This document shows positions 4,706 to 5,652 of a stretch of 5,652 bases of DNA, in pieces. The stretch is from an uncultured Clostridia bacterium. Its GTDB lineage: Bacteria > Bacillota > Clostridia > Oscillospirales > Oscillospiraceae. The translations under genes were made by a program, and so were the position numbers. The first letter of the stretch is position 1; every line of letters begins with the position of its first letter. Under the pieces are notes generated by a model, which was not told the origin of the DNA, searched no databases, and saw only the letters and a program-made list of their open reading frames with translations. The stretch is taken from contig CAMGCA010000141.1 of NCBI GenBank assembly GCA_946011705.1, positions 1 through 5,652 of the forward strand. The letters run 5' to 3'.

Positions 4706-5257
4706 ATGAACAATTCCCATCGTAAGGTGCGGATGCTGACCGAGGGCGCCCTGTGCATTGCGCTGGCGGAAATCCTCAGCTTCCTGCCCCTGTACAAAAT
4801 GCCCTGGGGCGGCTCCGTGGATCTTGCCATGCTGCCCATCATCCTGTTCTGCGTCCGCTGGGGCTTTGGCCCGGGCATGGTGGCGGCTTTCGCCCACGCC
4901 GTGTTCCAGCCCCTGTTTGAGGGCGGCATCGCCATCGGCTGGCAGAGCATCATCGGCGACTTCATCCTGGCCTACACCGTGCTGGGCCTCGCGGGCCTGT
5001 TCAAGGGCAAGTTCGTGCCCGCAACCATCGTGGCCTGCGTTGCCCGGTTCCTTGTCCACTATGTGGTGGGCGCCACCATCTGGGCCGAATATATGCCCGA
5101 GACCTTCTTCAACATGACCATGACCACCCCCTGGTTCTATTCCGCCCTGTATAACGGCGCGTATATGCTGCCGGACATGGTGATCCTGCTGGTCATCGGC
5201 GTGATTCTCATGAAGACCCCCGCGAAAAAGTACGTCACCGGCCAGGATCTGGCCTGA
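4706..5257 (+). CDS. thiT: Energy-coupled thiamine transporter S component ThiT
   Basis: This 183-residue membrane protein is the substrate-binding subunit of an ECF-type importer for thiamine. It would need the shared EcfA/A'/T module, which is not in this window. About six hydrophobic segments can be seen. Family-typical stretches are KMPWGGSVDLAMLPI (31-45) with Trp34, ARFLVHYVVGATIWAEYMPE (113-132) with His118, Trp126 and Tyr129, and FYSALYNGAYMLPD (144-157) with Tyr145 and Asn150. These Trp, His, Tyr and Asn residues fall where the thiamine-contacting residues of Lactococcus ThiT are expected (recalled, not aligned here). An in-frame ATG at 4676 lies in the terminator stem. ATG 4706 is preferred because GGAGG (4694-4698) precedes it by seven bases and the protein then begins MNNSHRKVRMLTEG, a normal ThiT start. 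The TPP riboswitch upstream supports the function. Confidence 0.95.
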   Translation: MNNSHRKVRMLTEGALCIALAEILSFLPLYKMPWGGSVDLAMLPIILFCVRWGFGPGMVAAFAHAVFQPLFEGGIAIGWQSIIGDFILAYTVLGLAGLFKGKFVPATIVACVARFLVHYVVGATIWAEYMPETFFNMTMTTPWFYSALYNGAYMLPDMVILLVIGVILMKTPAKKYVTGQDLA

Positions 5258-5272
5258 AATGCCCAAAAAAGT

Positions 5273-5307
5273 ATCTCCCGCCGGGACGAACCCGGCGGGA
5301 GATTTTT
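5273..5307. terminator. Strong bidirectional intrinsic terminator
   Basis: This is a perfect 13-bp GC-rich stem (5273-5285 with 5291-5303) with a five-base loop ACGAA, followed by TTTTT (5303-5307) for the plus strand. A run of six A residues (5265-5270) on the other side gives a U-run for the minus strand. It serves thiT and the convergent Rrf2 gene. Confidence 0.95.
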
Positions 5308-5345
5308 GGCTTATTTACCCATTCTGTGCCGTAATATGGGATTGG

Positions 5346-5633
5346 CTACCTGCCGTCCTTGAGAAGGTCAGCTAACGTGATATCCTCAAAGAAATCATCG
5401 ATCATCTTGTCGAGCCTGTCCCACATGGGCTTGGCTTCGCAGCACTGGGTTCGGGAGCAGGCGGCGGCGCCCTGGCTGGTGCAGGACACGGCGGCAAGGC
5501 CCCCTTCTGTCAGCTTGAGGATGCTGCCGATGGTGTACTCCTCCGGCTTCCGGTTCAGGCGGTAGCCGCCGCCCTTGCCGCGCACCGCTGCCACGACGCC
5601 TGCCTGCGGAAGGGGGGCCTGAAGGGAAGCGCG
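5346..5633 (-). CDS. Rrf2-family transcriptional regulator, C-terminal part
   Basis: This is the C-terminal half of an Rrf2-type winged-helix regulator (IscR/CymR/NsrR family). The wing motif VRGKGGGYRLNRKPEEYTIG is complete, followed by SILKLTEG, the dimerisation helix and a typical end (ITLADLLK). Numbered from the GTG at 5594, four cysteines lie at 38, 46, 51 and 52 (CX7CX4CC), where IscR-like members bind an iron-sulfur cluster. That makes redox, iron or cysteine sensing plausible, but the exact role is unknown. Full Rrf2 proteins are about 140-160 residues, whereas only about 95 are readable here. The homology continues upstream of the GTG (SLQAPLPQAGVVAAV), so the GTG is not a natural start. 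The DNA-recognition helix lies off the window or past the TAG at 5634-5636. It is convergent with thiT and shares its terminator. Confidence 0.85.
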   Translation of the reverse strand, partial: RASLQAPLPQAGVVAAVRGKGGGYRLNRKPEEYTIGSILKLTEGGLAAVSCTSQGAAACSRTQCCEAKPMWDRLDKMIDDFFEDITLADLLKDGR

Positions 5634-5636
5634 CTA
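5634..5636 (-). other. In-frame TAG interrupting the Rrf2 reading frame
   Basis: Reading upstream from the Rrf2 part in the same frame, the codons give F-T-P-N-stop-R-A-S-L-Q-A-P-L. This fits the Rrf2 pattern I-S-x-x-Y-L-E-x-I-x-x-P-L with the stop at the conserved Tyr. It is either a real nonsense change (pseudogene) or a sequence error close to the contig end. Confidence 0.55.
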
Positions 5637-5652
5637 GTTGGGGGTGAAGCCC

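Noticed and set aside
4009..4965. Minus-strand open frame of 318 codons across ImmA, the riboswitch and thiT
   Set aside because: It runs antisense through two recognised genes, a promoter, an aptamer and a terminator. It is a shadow with no protein signature.
4493..5266. Minus-strand open frame of 257 codons opposite thiT
   Set aside because: His/Gly/Asp-rich composition typical of antisense reading of a membrane protein gene. It also spans the riboswitch.

Overview
The window looks like a short piece, perhaps a whole small contig, of a Gram-positive gut-type Clostridia genome, most likely Oscillospiraceae-like. The signs are a SCIFF-peptide maturase (a Clostridia hallmark), a Spo0A C-terminal-domain protein, a TPP-riboswitch/ThiT thiamine uptake unit, GC-rich genes separated by AT-rich control regions, strong sigma-A-type promoters, and palindromic intergenic repeats. 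Both ends cut through genes: the maturase lacks its N-terminus at the left edge, and the Rrf2 regulator lacks its N-terminus at the right edge.

Layout. (1) 2-2521, plus strand: the radical SAM/SPASM SCIFF maturase is followed without a gap by a PLP-dependent Orn/Lys/Arg decarboxylase-family protein. A GC hairpin follows. (2) 2522-2943: no convincing gene. It holds one clear 128-bp nested palindromic repeat (2808-2935) and a decayed relative (about 2572-2690). (3) 2944-4467: a divergent regulatory module. A Spo0A effector-domain protein without a receiver lies on the minus strand. An XRE repressor and an ImmA/IrrE-type metallopeptidase lie on the plus strand. The 280-bp AT-rich gap between them contains two very good promoters that fire toward each other, and a series of TACT-WW-AGTA palindromes placed on both promoters. 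(4) 4487-5307: thiT with its own consensus promoter, a TPP aptamer, an intrinsic terminator just before the ribosome binding site, and a strong final hairpin terminator shared with the convergent Rrf2 gene. (5) 5346-5652, minus strand: the C-terminal part of an Rrf2-family regulator with a cysteine cluster. The homologous reading frame is interrupted by a TAG near the window edge.

The most interesting part is region 3. The gene pair matches the known ImmR/ImmA logic, in which a repressor is removed by a dedicated protease. Here the probable output is a receiver-less Spo0A-like DNA-binding protein rather than an integrase or excisionase, and the face-to-face promoters would suit a bistable switch. 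This reading is an inference from motifs seen by eye. Protein identities come from recognised family motifs, not from database searches.
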